A stretch of 6,376 bases of DNA from positions 1-6,376 of the forward strand of contig JAGAZW010000112.1 in assembly GCA_017939855.1 (NCBI GenBank), in the 5' to 3' direction. This document shows positions 5,944 to 6,376 of the stretch, piece by piece. How positions within the stretch are numbered: the first letter of the stretch is position 1; each line of letters starts with the position of its first letter. The position numbers were made by a program, and so were the translations under genes. The notes beneath the pieces were generated by a model, which searched no databases, was not told the origin of the DNA, and saw only the letters and a program-made list of their open reading frames with translations. Origin of the DNA: Clostridia bacterium. GTDB taxonomy: Bacteria > Bacillota > Clostridia > Oscillospirales > Acutalibacteraceae.

Positions 5944-6376
5944 ATTCCTCTGTTTTAAAAGAAAAATAATCTTCTTTTGTTTTTTTTGCCTCTAATCGTG
6001 ATGAAAAAGTTTCGGTAAGCTTTTGACAAAAAGCTTCCACGTCCTCGTTTTTAAGACAAAAATCAACCGTTATTTTATCGGTAAATTCAGTATTTTTTAC
6101 ACTCGCACAAGCATTCTCAATAAGTGTCAACAATATCGAATAATCCGCATAATCGCACTCAACCGACATATGACTACACAGACACATTGTGATTTTTTGC
6201 GCCTTATTAATTGCATCTCGTGCAGCCGTTGAATAGGCTCGTACGAGGCCTCCTGTACCTAAAAGTACGCCCCCAAAATATCTGGTAACTATGACAATTA
6301 CATTCTCTAAATTATTACCGTTTATAACATCAAACACCGGTTTCCCGGCAGTTCCGTGTGGTTCGCTATCGTCGGA
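5939..6376 (-). CDS. yigZ: YigZ/IMPACT-family protein, 5' end cut by window
   Basis: Partial gene; 145 C-terminal residues are visible and the frame is open to base 6376, so the true start lies beyond the window. The GTG at 6335-6337 is an internal Val, not a start. The visible part opens with the family signature SDDSEPHGTAGKP, followed by VIVIVTRYFGGVLLGTGGLVRAY, both hallmarks of the UPF0029/IMPACT domain. The last 75 or so residues match the position of the small ferredoxin-like C-terminal domain (DUF1949) of bacterial YigZ/YvyE. The eukaryotic relative IMPACT acts in translational control; the bacterial role is not settled. The protein appears soluble and cytosolic. It stops 49 bases before dgt with no hairpin terminator visible between them, so read-through into dgt is possible. 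Confidence 0.92.
   Translation of the reverse strand, partial: SDDSEPHGTAGKPVFDVINGNNLENVIVIVTRYFGGVLLGTGGLVRAYSTAARDAINKAQKITMCLCSHMSVECDYADYSILLTLIENACASVKNTEFTDKITVDFCLKNEDVEAFCQKLTETFSSRLEAKKTKEDYFSFKTEEF

Noticed and set aside
6335..6337. GTG as the start of the YigZ-family gene
   Set aside because: The frame continues upstream to the window edge and encodes the family signature SDDSEPHGTAGKP, so this codon is internal.
1..6376. CRISPR array, tRNA/rRNA genes, insertion sequence, prophage or riboswitch
   Set aside because: I found no regularly spaced repeats, cloverleaf-type sequence, transposase or integrase-like frames. Gaps between genes are at most about 120 bases and are explained by the hairpins, promoter and ribosome sites listed.

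Overview
This window is a housekeeping stretch of a low-G+C Gram-positive genome. Every gene I can support lies on the minus strand, so transcription runs from the right edge to the left. Strong Shine-Dalgarno sites, an AT-rich composition, the dgt-dnaG-rpoD gene order and an amidase of the 'SPSxQ' type all point to an anaerobic Clostridia member. Oscillospirales/Ruminococcaceae-like is my best guess, but that is inference from gene style and order, not from a database match.

Layout from upstream (right) to downstream (left): the 3' part of a YigZ/IMPACT-family gene (5939-6376, cut by the window edge); a dGTPase-like HD phosphohydrolase, dgt (4888-5889); DNA primase, dnaG (3086-4861); the primary sigma factor, rpoD/sigA (2026-3084); a small TSCPD-domain protein (1697-1957); an unrecognised helical protein (1162-1695); an Amidase_3-type cell-wall amidase (558-1100); and, after a clear terminator and a new promoter, the 5' part of a membrane site-2-type (M50) metalloprotease (1-437, cut by the window edge).

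The dgt-dnaG-rpoD core is the Firmicutes form of the macromolecular-synthesis operon: dNTP pool control, replication priming and transcription initiation in one unit. Spacing is tight: 24 bp from the dgt stop to the dnaG ribosome-binding site region, a single base between dnaG and rpoD, and a single base (or an 8-base overlap) between the TSCPD gene and the gene after it. The two small uncharacterised genes follow rpoD with no terminator that I can see, so they probably share its transcript. A perfect 12-bp hairpin before the amidase, whose 3' arm contains the amidase ribosome-binding site, may end or gate that transcript. A second perfect hairpin (14 bp) ends the amidase unit, and its T-rich tail overlaps the -35 of the M50 protease promoter.

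There is no intergenic gap over 300 bases. I see no tRNA, rRNA, CRISPR array, insertion sequence, phage module or defence island. I do not find an exciting new system here. The items most worth a second look are the hairpin over the amidase ribosome-binding site, the amidase with an altered metal site, the two unknown genes tied to the sigma-factor operon, and a sigma factor with no recognisable region 1.1.
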